Below the pieces are notes generated by a model. The model was not told the origin of the DNA and searched no databases. It worked only from the letters and a program-made list of their open reading frames with translations. Both the position numbers and the translations under genes were made by a program. A stretch of 64,000 nucleotides of DNA from Macrocystis pyrifera. Lineage: Eukaryota > Sar > Phaeophyceae > Laminariales > Laminariaceae. Location: positions 4,749,592 through 4,813,591 of the forward strand of contig JASSKH010000005.1 of assembly GCA_031763025.1 (NCBI GenBank), given 5' to 3'. Positions 12,186 through 24,600 of this stretch are shown here, one piece after another; the first letter of the stretch is position 1, and each line of letters begins with the position of its first letter.

Positions 12186-12420
12186 CATGCATCAGCTGTG
12201 AGTTCGATTGATTAAGTAGTTGATACTCAACTTTGCAAGCTGCGTAATACGTCTCGTCTATGTTCGATTTCTACTGAATTTTACAAGTGTCATAATAAGC
12301 CGAACGCGCGTATTCTATATGTAATTCCTTGTCGAGGGTCTAGGCCAGTGACTCCCCTGGATGCTGCCCGGGTCAACAGGACAATTTAAATAATCATTCT
12401 GCGCACTGATACTATACAAC
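12186..12420 (+). repeat. Dispersed repeat R2, copy 1
   Basis: It begins CAGCTGTGAGTTCGATTGAT and ends ATTCTGCGCACTGATACTAT. It is nearly identical to 62460-62690 and partly matches the inverted pair at 22495-22700. Non-coding. The flanks 11253-12185 and 12421-12960 show no gene. Confidence 0.75.
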
Positions 12421-12974
12421 CCGAACAAGGGAGATTAATATGACGTTGAAACATGTCGAAACCCTTTCATTTTACAAATACTGATTGAGTGCGGTTGAGT
12501 TTAGTATGGTATGGTTCTAAATGTGAGTTTGGGAAATTTCCGTACTTTTTCGAACATATCTCTTCGTACGAGCACTTTTGGGCCAAACACTAAGAAGTCG
12601 ACACGGGAAGCCCGGCCGGACATATTGTTCGAGGTCGTGGGGCGATCCGTGCACTCTGGAGCGCGTAGCGGGCGCTAAAAAATTCTTTCGGTAGGAGTGG
12701 ATAAGACGATTTCCCTGGTTTCAGCACGACAGGCCTTATTTTGTACGTACGTACCGGAAATTTGTTGCCTGTTTTCGACTCATGAGCGCACGACCAGATA
12801 AGCAACAGACAACATGCACAGAGCACAACGTTTCAACGCTACCGCCCATACGCCGCGCGTGCCTGACACACTTATTTGCGCTCTACTGCTGTAGCTAATA
12901 GTGTTTATCAGAACTTGCGAACCGTAATCAACCATCTACCTGTCTTTGCTGCTGTGTGTCAGACCCACGCACAC

Positions 12975-13300
12975 TTTTTTTTTTTTAGTCATCACTTTTA
13001 CTTTCCAGCCTAACTCGTAGGAAGTTTTACCCTCAGCGAGCTTCTGGACAAGCCGTGGTCACAGGTGTCGTCCCTTCCTCCCCCCGGTATGTGCCTTTAT
13101 TTTTTTGTCACGCTTTTAGGGTTCAGCATTCCCACTGCTCGTCGATTTCATCGAACGTAGCTAACTCACGCTCTCGCGCTTTCCGCTATTTTAATGCAAG
13201 AAAAAGTCCCTACGAGCATGCACTCGGTGATACTCGAATCCACGAAATTGATCTTGATAGGCACGTGGACCACCTACCAAGCCACCCGGGACGCCGGCTA
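12975..13300 (-). mobile_element. tRNA-derived SINE, copy 1
   Basis: The - strand starts with a tRNA-like head (GGTGGCTTGGTAGGTGGTCC as A-box region, a GTTCGA-like B box, here GATTCGAGTATC) and ends in poly-A, seen as a T run at 12976-12986. It matches 33934-34290 over its full length, including the GCTCGTCGA and TCACGCTCTCGCGCTTTCCG segments. Confidence 0.7.
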
Positions 13301-13799
13301 CTCTGAACGGGAAATGTAAGGACCGTCTGGATTAAATATGAGTACCTTAACTGTCCTTACACGTCTTTGTGTTTCTTGTCCGAAGCACACCCCATAATCT
13401 AGACATCAAACAACACGCAGAGAACATTAACAACGCTACAACCCCGCCTAGCGCCACAAGCAGCAGCGGGCCAACCCACGTGCGTGTCGCAGGTCCGTAC
13501 TGTATACTGCTATGTTTGGCTATCTGAGTTATCGGACGCTGCGAAACGCTATCGGGCATCACCATATATCTATCTCTTGTGCTGTGCTGCTGTATATGCG
13601 CGTGCGGTGTGTCGTGCGCGCCGCGAAAATAAAGAAACTGGATCTTTGGTAATATGGTAAATTGGTCACGACGCGCGGTTTTGGCCTTGAAGGCGCGAGT
13701 TCGATCCTCGCAGAGAATACGTCTATTTTGTTCAAGTTGTTTTTTCAACTCTTGTTTTATCATGTAGTACATGTAGTAGAGCCCGAGGATAGAGGTAAG
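13301..13799. other. No gene recognised
   Basis: It contains a GCGAG TTCGATC CTCGC T-arm-like hairpin at 13688-13705, but the rest does not fold as a tRNA. Otherwise no supported feature. Confidence 0.4.
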
Positions 13800-14430
13800 G
13801 GAAGTGGGATGCAGGAACTGGCTCGGAAGGCAACTTTTCTTGTTCAGGAGACTTATTTCTTTGTTGTCGTGCTATTCCCGTTTATGATGAGAGAAAAAGG
13901 GGAAGTTTGAGAGTGATTCGAGGGCTTGACTCGAGGTATCACGCCCACTCTGCTACCTTCCACTAAATAAACCGCTAGACAGGTAACTGTACTTGTCCGA
14001 GGAACTTTCCTCGGATGCTGGTCTACTCTTCTCCTATCGGTGCTCCTAACCAAAAGAGTAACCAAACCCTAGGATACCTACGTAGTCTACTAAAACCCAA
14101 CTATAGGGTCATCGTGTCTTTAAGGGAGGTCTGTCCGAGGAAGATTCCTTGCATCCTTACGAAAGCCTTAATACTACCACTGGTTGTCTTTTATCTACCG
14201 AGAGAAACTTCAGAGCCCCAGGAATACTCTTAGAGTATTCAAGGCTTTGATACCTCGGGCGATCGCATAAACACTTCTTGGCCCGACATTATATCATATC
14301 ACATTAGCCCACCCTGGATAGCCGTATATACAGACCACACGACGGTCGACGGATAACAAAGGAAATCATCCGAAAAAGATCGGGAAGAAAGGTCGGAGAT
14401 GCGGTAATTCGAAACAACGAAATGAGGCTA
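13800..14430 (+). repeat. LTR-like repeat, copy A
   Basis: The segment from GGAAGTGGGATGCAGGAA through ATATCACATTAGCCCACCCT is repeated in pieces at 15290-15640 and 16270-16690. The shared block CTTGTTCAGGAGACTT, ATCACGCCCACTCTGCT, GAACTTTCCTCGG and a TATCACA end suggest a long terminal repeat with internal sequence after it, but no PBS or coding region is clear. Confidence 0.45.
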
Positions 14431-15289
14431 CGTATAGATTTCCTCACGCGTCGCCGTGAGTCCTCTTAATAGGTGATACGGACAGTGTTATTGTCAGAAA
14501 CTCCCCCTGAAAGAAGGGTCAAACAGAAATGGACACAGGGGCCAAAACACCACAGGCAGCAAACAGTACATGGGCAGTGCAGGAAGCGTGCTACAACTAG
14601 CTGTCTATAACGCTATACACGCCTGCTGCCCGACAGCCGAGCAGGAGAAGCAACATCACGCGTGTGCGGCAGTTTGTCCGCGCTGTCCGCGCTTTATTGC
14701 TGTGGCTTCCTATTAATAAGTACCAGGCAGTTGTTTTTTATCGGACCCTGCGATCTGTAAAGATGGGAGTCTCTGCTGTTAACAGTTGTGTGATAAATGT
14801 ATCCTGCCACAGACACAACAACACTGCTGCTGCAGCGCGATTTTCGTGCGCAGCCGGGTGTGGTCGAGAGTTCCAGTTGTTGTTTGGTGCATCCTTCTCT
14901 AGTCGTCTGTAAATACTATCCCAATATCTACACTTGCTGTGTTCCGTGTGTCACGCGTTGAGTGCTTTCAAACCTTATCGATAGTCCTCGGTTTTGTGCG
15001 GGAGAGGCCTTCTTCGCCGTGAGCGCCACAACAAAGTTGTGCATTTTGACACAGTGACAAACATGATACAATAATATTTGGCTGAATCATTAAGAAAATC
15101 TATGAAAGCGATTCAGTCAATAGGAGCAGTTTCCCTCTCTTCTACCTGTTGTATATGTTCTGTCGCTGAAAAAGCAGGTGCAGTTCTAAAGGGCTTACTG
15201 CTGCTGTGCATGTCTACATGTAAGGCAGTAATGCAGTAGGGCCAGATTATCGTGGCAAAGGAATGGAATGCAGGTACTATCGGAAGTGG

Positions 15290-15640
15290 GTAGGAAGGCA
15301 GCTTCTCTTGTTCAGGAGACTTCTTCTTGTGTTGCATTGTTCCTCTTGATGAGAAAAGGGGGCTGTTGAGAGAGTGATTCGATAGGGGTTTAATTCAAGG
15401 CATCACGCCCACTCTGCTCTCCTTCTATTGACCCGCTAGGCGGCGGGTAACGACACTTGTCCGGGGAACTTTCCTCGGGCGCATGTCTACTCTTTTCCTA
15501 TCGGCTATCATAACGATTGTACTATATAGGAAACATAAGAGCCCCCGGGAATACTCTGAGGGTATTCAGGGCTTTGATACTACGGGCTGTATCATGTCCA
15601 CTTCTATAGCCCGATACAATTTCCTATCACAGTAACATGC
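15290..15640 (+). repeat. LTR-like repeat, copy B
   Basis: Homologous to 13800-14300: TCTTGTTCAGGAGACTTCTT, GCATCACGCCCACTCTGCTC and GGGGAACTTTCCTCGGGCG. It ends near CCTATCACA at about 15638. Confidence 0.45.
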
Positions 15641-16269
15641 AGATATTTCATAGCGCAACGTGGAAATATTATAATTATTGCTACTGTTATTGTTTCACAT
15701 CATAATATGCGCATGATACAATATCGCATACTGCTGTACAAGTATCATTTTTGAAATGTTCTTGCGCCACTCCATCGATATTTTACCCTCATAGCTCAGG
15801 TAACCAGGTGACACGTTCACATTTGACGTCGTCGAGGACACAAGTTCGAATCTCACTTCGAACGTCTTCAACATAGACGAAGCGCTTGCACGTGCGTCCC
15901 TAAAAAAACACATCATCTCCCTGGTTCTCAGGTGCTGAAACGAAGCGCGTAGGTCAGGGTACGGCCGCGTATACGGAATACCGCCACCCCAAGGATCCCG
16001 CTGTTCAGAGGGGGGGAGAGTGTTGTAAGGATTATGTGAAGCGGAGCCCGCTATAGGGTAGTGGTAAGGGTAAAAGAGGACGCAGGTGGTTCTGGCAGCT
16101 GGAAAGCAGTGCTTCGCTTCTTCTGATTTAGATCTTCTTATTGATGGCGAGAGCTGTGGAGATGCTCTGGTAGAGAAGTGAGAGGTAGGGGGGAGGGACT
16201 CGACGCCCAGATATACTGATCCCACGCCACGCCACAGGCTCTCCTAAATTCCTCTTATCTGGTGTACGC

Positions 16270-16860
16270 CTACAGAACTTTCCTATGACTACCGGTCGTT
16301 CTTCTGCTAATATAAGGACTTCTCACTTCGTGGTCCTATCTGCGTTAAGGAACATTACTCTAGTCGAACGGGTTAACCCCCCTAGGGAATATTCCTAAAA
16401 GAACGTTACTCTCGACTAATGGAGTATCCGCCGGGTTAATCTGTTCTTCGGATTAGTCTCGTATTCGTGAGACTACAAGACTGCAAGATATTATCTATAT
16501 ATATAGCCCATGAGTACGAGTACTCCACCCATATCACATTAGCCCACCCTGAATAGTCGTATATGCAGACCACAAGATGGTCGGAGGGTGATGACAAAGT
16601 TCATCCCAAACGTCCAGGAAAAAGGTGGTCGAAGATGCGGCTATTCGAAACAAAAGAAATGAGGCTATAGATCCCCCACACCTCGTAAGAACACCCAAAC
16701 ACTACGAAGAGCGGGTGTTCGCTGAGAACAGTCGCTAAAAAGGAGACTAAAGGAGAGAGAGACAGAACTCAAAGCGGAGGCGACAAGACTACAACATGTT
16801 ATTATCTATATATATATAGCCCATGAGTACTCCACCCATATCACAATTACCCTGGGCTGG
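16270..16860 (+). repeat. LTR-like repeat, copies C and D (ends)
   Basis: CACCCATATCACATTAGCCC at about 16530 matches the junction in copy A at about 14300, and the following 130 bases match as well. A second end, CACCCATATCACAATTACCC, lies at about 16826. Both follow a TATATATATAGCCCATGAGT motif. Confidence 0.4.
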
Positions 16861-17650
16861 GGAATCGATCGATCTTTTACCCTAGTATACCCAGCCGGCC
16901 ACTTGGGTACGTTGCGGGACGTTGTGGCAAAACCACAACCAACCTTAACATGTTGCGGCGACAGGAAAAACGTATACCGCAGCGCTTGCGTGACGTTCCG
17001 AATGCACCTCGATTGTGAGACGTCCCGTCGTGAAGTTCGCGCATCGTGTGACGTTGCCGTTAGGGTTGTGGATGTTCTTGCAGCGTTTGTTTTTAGTTTT
17101 TTTTTTTCTCCAACACGTATGTCACATTTTGCGATTAATTGTATTATCCCCTATGTGTTGTGTAACGCCCTATATTGACGAAATATAGCGTGGAATATTG
17201 AACGAAGGCAATCTGGGGCTTGTGGAGGGGTACTGAATCGTTGGCATGTTTGAGAGGAAGGGGTGAGGAAGAGGGGCATGAAGTGGACAATGGGTGCAGT
17301 TGGTTAAACTGCGAATCGCCGTCTACCAGGTATCTGGAGCGATGTTTGCACCGTACAAGAGGTGGGTTTGTGTCGATCGCAATTTTTGACGAAAATGCTT
17401 GTAGTTTATTTTTGGCACTTTTTCGTTTAACGCAGAACAGACGCGGAATTCATGAAAAAAAAAAGAAATTGTACAAAACGTTCTTCTTCCCCGAACGCGG
17501 TATGGGCAAAGTTTCATTTTTTTTCTTGATTTTCACGTACGTTCGGGGTGGTTTTTGCGTATAGAGCATGTGTTCGCATATGGTGTTGGTCTTTTGCAGT
17601 GCAAAACCACGAGCGAGACCAGAAAAAGTATACATACAGGAAAAACAACA

Positions 17651-17682
<32 letters not shown>

Positions 17683-18480
17683 GCTTTGTGCTTACATTAA
17701 CTCATCGCCACGATGCAACGCGGTCCGTGGTCGCAGGACAAGCTCCAATAACTCGGGGGTGGAAGAATACCTCGGTAAAAATAAAACAAGCAGATACCTC
17801 GCAATACACATGATAACTGAAGCACGTCTACACCTCAGACAGAAATAAAAAGTGAGGTCCGCGCACGCACGTATCAGGACAAGTCCGCCACAGAAACCGA
17901 GAAGACCGCATACTACCCAGGTAGACAGAATGGAACAAAAATACTCGACGTCGAAAAATCGAAATCGAAATCGAAAAAGGGAAGAGAGAGAAAAAAAGTT
18001 TAATTCAAGCAATTCAAGCAATTCAAGCAAGAAAGGAAACACGCAAGAAAATGCGCAGATCTTCGCAGATTGCAGGCTCGCAAGCTACACCAGTGGTGTA
18101 GAACAGATATAAGAACCAGAAAACAAGCATATTTAATCCGCAACTAAGGAACACCAGGGAAGCGAAAAAGAAACTGATATACAAAAAAAACGAAAATAAA
18201 GACAACGAAGCAAAGCCAGAAGAAAAAACAGATACCTGGCAGCAAAAAACAAAGAGGAATACACAGAGACACAGAGGGGCACATTGAGAAAAAGGAAAGA
18301 GCAAAACAAAAAAAGAAAGGGGAAAAAAGGGACTAAAAAGGGACAAAAAGGGGGCGGGAGTGAAAGAGATACGAAAGGCAGGCGCTGGTGCATACAGACA
18401 CGCGAAGTTGCCCGGGTGGCACCATGCTATTAATAGTTACTTGAGTCCCAAAGAAAGGCGCACATTATGACGATGATGGC
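16861..18480. other. Unannotated region with (TTG)n and purine-rich stretch
   Basis: A (TTG)n microsatellite lies at about 17654-17683. The stretch 17930-18360 is strongly A/G-rich with AAAAAG and AATTCAAGC tandem words. No gene is supported; long open frames on the - strand here are pyrimidine-codon artefacts. Confidence 0.5.
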
Positions 18481-18484
18481 CACA

Positions 18485-19500
18485 CCCAGGCGTCAGTCTG
18501 TTGGGCAGACCGCCTGCCGCCGCCCCCCTTCTTCCTCAATCCTCTCCCCCTCCTTCCCCCCTTCCCCTTTCCTTTCCCTTTCACCCCCGCCCTCTTCCCC
18601 GCCTTCTTGCGCACGTTCATTAACGTCAAACGGTTGTAGTCGCGGTTGCAGCCATCCTGTTCCGTTCTGCCGATGCCTCCTTCTCATCCGTATGCCTTTT
18701 CCGCATGAAAACCTCCGCGCTTTCCTCGACCCGTCGGAACCATTTGCCGGCTTTCCGTGCTGCCTCGCGCCACCCTTGGAGCTTGATGTCAAAGTCCTTG
18801 AGGTCCTCCTCAAGGTCCCTCATCCAGTCCCACTCCTGTCCTCCGGAGTAACCCTCACCCCCGACCATCTCCCCAAACATCACTCTCTTCGGCAGAGACT
18901 CCTCTCTCATGCGTGTCACAAAGCCCGCAAACAAAAGCCTACGCCTGCGTACCGTCGTCTCAACACTCTCGGAGTTTGTCCTCAGAAGCGCGCTGGCATA
19001 GGATAGGATGTGGTCTTCGCGCTTTCGTTTTCGCCAGCCGATGCAGCGGAAGAGCATCTTGTGGTGGACTTCCCGTAGCCTGCCCTAGTTAATTTTGCTT
19101 GGGCTCCAAGTAACACATCCGTAGAGCAACGTTTCGATCACCTCGGCTCACAACATTCGCACCTCCAGGCTTAGGTGCACACCCGGGCGGTCATAGATTT
19201 CCATCTTACACCGCCCGAAGCACGCCCATGCCCTCTGGAATCGACGCGTTACCTCGACACTTCTGCTCGTTCAACCTGCGCTGATAACCCCGCCCAATAC
19301 ACAAACTCGAGTGTTTGTTTGTACGCTTGGCCGGCTGCGGTGACGGTGAACGGCACGTTCCCCTCATCTTTCGTTTGCATACACATTATCTCCGTCAGGC
19401 CGAACGGTGCACATGCAGTCGCGATCACCATCATCGTCCTCTTCAGGCCGTTAGGTGATGGCGATACAATGCCCGCATCGAAAGCATACAGCATTGCCCG
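18485..19500 (-). pseudogene. 3' part of a non-LTR retrotransposon reverse transcriptase
   Basis: On the - strand three stretches lie in order: the catalytic region as YAFDAGIVSPSPNGLKR (normally YADD), then IETLLYGCVTWSP with HHKMLFRCIGWRKRKREDH, then VRRRRLLFAGFVTRM and KRVMFGEMVGG, ending EVFMRKRH. This order is typical of the RT palm-to-C-terminal end of a non-LTR element. Internal stops (near 19090 and 19160) and frameshifts show decay. The Asp-to-Phe change at the active site would abolish activity. Confidence 0.75.
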
Positions 19501-19820
19501 CGATGTATGGGCCTCTTTATCCTTCCCCTATCTGTCGGCTTGTCCGGCCCGTGCCTTCCCCCTCGTTTTTTTCCCCTTTTCCTTCTTTCGTTGGAGTTGC
19601 ACCATGCTGTCCGTGATGGCTTTATCGAGTCGTGAGTTGTTGTTGTGGGTGTATACATTGCACCATGTCGTCTTCTCCAATTAAATTCTTACTTTTTTTC
19701 GCGTACATATCATTTTTTGCCGATTACTTCAAATCTTTGGTATATTATCATTATTCCGTGTTTCGTTTTTGTCCGGATTTCATGGTTTTGCTTTGTTGTG
19801 GATGTTTTTCGTTTTGTCGT

Positions 19821-20146
19821 TTGTTTCTGGGTTCGATTTCGATTTTTGGTTTAACTGTGCTGTCAAATACTACAGCCGTGACAAAAAATACAGCAATTTG
19901 ACCTGGTACGTTTCCCAACCTGAGTACGTTGTGACGCGTACATTCGACAATCCGGGGACGTTGTGAACGTTTCTATGTTGGGTTTGTTTCTGGGTTCGAT
20001 TTCGATTTTTGGTTTAACTGTGCTGTCAAATACTACAGCCGTGACAAAAAATACAGCAATTTGACCTGGTACGTTTCCCAACCTGAGTACGTTGTGACGC
20101 GTACATTCGACAATCCGGGGACGTTGTGAACGTTTCTATGTTGGGC
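19821..20146. repeat. Exact 163-bp tandem duplication
   Basis: Copy 1 is 19821-19983 and copy 2 is 19984-20146. I find no mismatch between them by eye, from TTGTTTCTGGGTTCG to TTTCTATGTTGGG. Confidence 0.9.
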
Positions 20147-20696
20147 AATGATCGACCTTGAGATTTTTTTGTGGCTCAATCAAGATGTTTGGAGTCAAGG
20201 TCCTCTCAAGGTGCTCCATTGGCCACCTGCGTAGCTCAGTAGGTGATACCATCACAGAACCTTGTAAATACCGTATACCAGGTACTAAGTATAAATAACT
20301 GGTGCTTGGTGTATACGCTACGCGCAGACTCCTACAACAAGTTATGTACCCAGGGTGCTCTGTACCGTACACTTGGTATAACACGGGTGATAAGATAACA
20401 CACCCCGTGTAACGAAATTCAAAAGCACGCAGGAAGTATCTCGTCGAGAACTTTCCACATAGAGAGAGGCGTCTCTCGGCGTGCACACCCCCCCCCCGCC
20501 CCCCCGTTGTCGAGAAAAACAGCTTTGAAATACGTCCGAGGGGGTGATGTTATCTCAATTGTTAAACTACCAGCACGTTCTTCTCCGCGAAGAATCGTTG
20601 TGAGCACGGCAGCACCAGATACGGTATACATTTCACACATCGGATAGATAATCTGTTACGGTTTTTCCTGGGAGACCTTCTCCCTAGCGGTCAGAA

Positions 20697-20806
20697 GCGC
20701 GCTCTACCCCTCTGGGACACGTGCGAGCGCACGTCTCGACTCGGCCGCTCTATCCCTCTGGGACATGTGCGAGCGCACGTCTCGACTCGGTCGGATCGTG
20801 TGGTCA
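20697..20806. repeat. Tandem duplication of about 54 bp with palindrome
   Basis: CCCTCTGGGACACGTGCGAG then CGCACGTCTCGACTCGG is repeated with two or three changes. Each copy contains the palindrome ACGTGCGAGCGCACGT. On the - strand the preceding bases (GGGGTAGAGCGCGC) look like a tRNA D-arm, but no complete tRNA was found. Confidence 0.6.
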
Positions 20807-21059
20807 GACTTGATTGAGGTTGGTCTTGTTGTTCTCGATTATTTGCGTATACTGTGGGCAAGAGTGTTGTAGCCCTGTTTTATTTGATGCGGACTGTGTA
20901 AATGGTAAACGGTGATCCTTCGAATAGGCTAATGCCCGGGTTGCTTGCCTCATCCTGACCCTAGACTTCTTGACTTGTAGGCTCCCGATCCCTACTTCCA
21001 TGATCTACAATCAATCCGGTAGACAGTAAGACTTGAACAAGGAAGGGCAAATCTATTCC

Positions 21060-21260
21060 TATCATCAGTAGTACGAGTAGTATTTGCAGTTCATGTTGTC
21101 AGATGGGCGCAGTGTAAAACTGCTGGAACCTGCGTACGTAGCGCAAGATTTCTGGGTTGGATATATACTATATACAGATCATGCACAACAACTCATAACG
21201 GCAAGTTAGGATCTAATCACAGATCGTGATCTTCCGCCTCAGCGCCTCCGCGGGTACATA
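21060..21260 (-). repeat. Dispersed repeat R3, copy 1
   Basis: TTTCTGGGTTGGATATATAC and CAGATCATGCACAACAACTC match, in inverted orientation, the blocks at 22137-22400 and 22860-23130, and in the same orientation 46320-46545 and 57365-57600. Confidence 0.5.
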
Positions 21261-21457
21261 GTTTCAGATTCGTCTTTGGGGGTTTCCAAAAGATGTGGCG
21301 GAATTGGAAAGGGATTTTTTTCAGAAAAAACACCACGAAGTGAAAAATTGGGCAAAAATTGAACTAGCCAGCTGGCTGCTGTTCAGCCTTCCTGCTCTCT
21401 CTACTCCTGACAGAGAGCCGCTTCTCCGTTAGCACAGCACCAATTTTTGTTAGAGCC

Positions 21458-21673
21458 ATGGTACGAGTGGGGCACCTCTGCGTAGCGGCCGCGGCCGCTA
21501 CCGATGTCTGCTCAGCTTTTGTGGCTCCTGTCGGATCGGCAGCGGCGGGATTAACACGTTTGCAACACGCACGGATTTCCGTGTCGGAAAGGAGTCAGAG
21601 CTCGGCGTCGCACCACGCAGGGGCCGCTCGCGCCAGCGGAGGGCAGTTTCGCCGTCGGCATCTTGGCCTTCAG
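21458..21673 (+). CDS. DUF2854 gene exon 1 (plastid presequence)
   Basis: It encodes 72 residues and ends at the donor CAG|GTGAGG, phase 0. It carries the signal peptide and the CSAFVAP cleavage motif. No similar presequence would be expected in cyanobacterial members, so this exon is the eukaryotic targeting addition. Confidence 0.8.
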
Positions 21674-24600
21674 GTGAGGGCATGGCGGCGTGGTCAAAGT
21701 AACCACCAGGGAAGCTTGGCGCGTGCTCTAGTTTCAGGATATGCTTCGCTTGCACTTTTCTTTTGGCTCCAACGTACAAGGAAGTGAACAACCTCCTTTT
21801 CTTACGTATGTATAGTATAACACTCTATGAACAAGTTCATCGTCATCATGTACACCATGTGTCATCATGTTCATGCTTACCGCAACGAACGCATGCAAGT
21901 GGTCGTCACCATGTAACAAGACACAACAAACATCACACACCACCAAGCCTCTCCCCACCGCCACCGCCACACCAATAGACTACACGCCCCCTCTTCCCCT
22001 GCATTCGCCCCCCCCCTATAGTCATACGACTATTACACGGCCATGCATGATAATGAGTACGAGTATCGGTACTGCTGTATAACCCCGCCCGGCCCCCCTC
22101 GCCGCCGACAAGAAAGAGAGATGAGATTAGCAAAAAGTGTCACACCGCGGACACATCATGAGCTTCTTTCGTAGATCATCTAGCGACAGGAGGCAGAGTA
22201 GTTCCTCACCTGCCTGTCGTTGTGAGAGGTTGAGCAGGATATGCATATTACATAGTACAAACCCAACCCAGGAAACACGTGCTACGATAGATGATGCAGA
22301 TCGTACGGGTCCCACCCGCCAACACGAGCTACTATTTGTATAGATCGTGCAATATCGAGAATAGATTTGCCTTGAAAGGTCTACCAAGATACAGCAGTAG
22401 AGCAGTAACTATTGCCAGGTATAGTGGATCACGATGTGGGAATCGGTGATCTGTCCCAAGTGTGAAAAGTTTCTATAATACTCGGTTTATCACAATACTT
22501 GTAAAATTAGGTAAAAATGGAATATAGACGAGGCGTATTGCGCAGCTTGCAAAGTTGAGTATCAACTATTTAGTCAGTCGAACTCACAGCTGACGTATTT
22601 CAAAAAATTTCAAATTACGCAGCTTGCAAAGTTAAGTATCAACTATTTAATCAGTCGAACTCACAGCTGACGTATTTCAAAAATTATAAAATACTACTGC
22701 TGTATTTACACGAGTATGCAGTACGAACGACTCGTATACATGGAAACGGAATGAGCGCCCAACCGTTCTCGGAGTGGTCTCTGTTAGGGGTGCAAGTTTT
22801 TTTCCGTTCGATGCCGTGTTACAACGATGACGAGGGTGACGCAAGAAATAAGACGGCCCAAGTCAACTTGAGTGACTGGATAGTCGTGTATCGTAAACCT
22901 CGGACTGGCAGATGATGATCTGTCTGATCTGTCTACAGATAGACCATGATCTACAGTAGTTCCCCATCTGCCGTTGTGAGGGGTTGTGCAGGATCTGCCT
23001 TATATATAGGGCAGATCCAACCCAGGAAACATGTGTTAGATCATGCAGATTATACGGCTCCCAGCCGACTAAACGTGAGCTACTGCTGTAGATCAGACAA
23101 AAATCGAGATTAGATCTGCCTTGAAAGATTGAGGTCATCAGTAAGATGATTTATTCGAGGTATATTTTTTGCATTCTGATTCGTGTAGAACACGGAGTAT
23201 ATTAGCAGCAGCAACAGCAGCAGCAGCAGCAGCAGCAGCGGCGCCAGTGGCAGTAGCAGCGGTAGCAACAGTAGCAGCAGCAGCAGCAGCAGGTACGCAG
23301 AGCAGAGCAGAGCAGAGCGGGACCTTCCCCTTTCGCCAGTGTTCTTGTCTTCCTGTGATGCTGTCTTGCGTTGTCCCCATCAATGTTATACATTGCCGTG
23401 CGTACGTCGACCCAGCTACGCTGAAGCCCGCCTGCTGCGGACTAGTCGTGCTCTGCATAGCGCCTGCTGTCAGCCTTTAGCGCTAGAAACCAGCCTGCTT
23501 AACCTAGCCGTAACGGCCACCTGTCCCGAAGTATGCGTGTGTGGGCTGGTCGTGGCGACCACCTGGGACAAAAGCATTTGTGTCAATAGGAACAAAGGAA
23601 CGATGATATGCTCTATCTCGTAAGGGATGCGTGGTCAATGGTCAATGGTCAAATGACTCAGGCATAGCAACAAATGAGTACGCCCCCCCCCCTCCCCCCC
23701 CTCCTCAGCTTTCTAAACCAAACGCTCTTCTTGTTGTGCCGATGATGGCATTAACATATATTACAGATGCAGCAGGAACCCAGCAAATGGGCCGGCGGGG
23801 GCATCAACGTTTCCGGCGAAGCTCCTTTCGAGATCCGCGGGTTTTCGCTGGCGAACGCGGCGGCGCTGGTCGGCCTCGCCATCACCTTGGCGTCGTTCTT
23901 CGAGTACTTCTCTACCGGCGGGGCGGGTGGCCTGTCAGGGATCGGATTCGTGTACGGTATCCCTGTCGCTCTCATCGGGCTCTCGCCTGAAGGCATGTAC
24001 TGCTGCTGTACGACAATATTAGTGTATCAGGACACGCCTGTACGTACGTATAATCGTAATAGGAATCAGGAAAGCTGGTCCATGCTGACTTTCTTGTTTG
24101 AGAAAAGGTGTGCTCTGCACCAACTTCAGTATAATGACTCCCGTATTTCTTGTTTTGCTGTATATCTCGGCCTGCCTTTCTTATCGCTCGTTTTCTTCTC
24201 TTTTTTATGGGTGTCCTGTACGGTTCTCGGACAGTACAGCAGTACCTACGTACGTACGTATCAGGTATTAGCTATTGACGCCTTTGGGACCCAGCCTGGT
24301 TTACAACACATGCGGCATAGCTGTGGTTTCTTTCTTCTACGGTTTGAACTCGTCAGACGCCTTTCCACGCCGCTGCCACGCGCGATACAACTCTTCAGCT
24401 CTCGTCACCTCCGTGTCTTGTATGGATGGTTTCTTGACTGAAGTGAGTTAGTTCGATTGCCCCCTTCCCCCGCCTCAATGTGCTCGCCGCAGTACGCCGA
24501 ACTCCCCCCGGCGCCGCTCCAGACGACGCCCGAAGCGGAGGAGTTGTTCGAGAAGAAGGCCACAGAAGTGAGCGCAATCACGTGCGAGAGAGATAACCCC

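Noticed and set aside
13655-13712. Possible tRNA gene
   Set aside because: A good T-arm (GCGAG/CTCGC) is present, but the anticodon and acceptor stems do not pair.
15790-15870. Possible tRNA gene (TAGCTCAG and GTTCGAATC motifs)
   Set aside because: No acceptor or T-stem pairing could be made; chance similarity to A and B boxes.
17692-18393. Phe/Ser-rich - strand frames at 17.7-18.4 kb
   Set aside because: They reflect the purine-rich bias of the + strand; no domain or splice context.
23138-23480. Ala- or Cys-rich frames at 23.2 kb
   Set aside because: Direct translation of a GCA microsatellite inside an intron.
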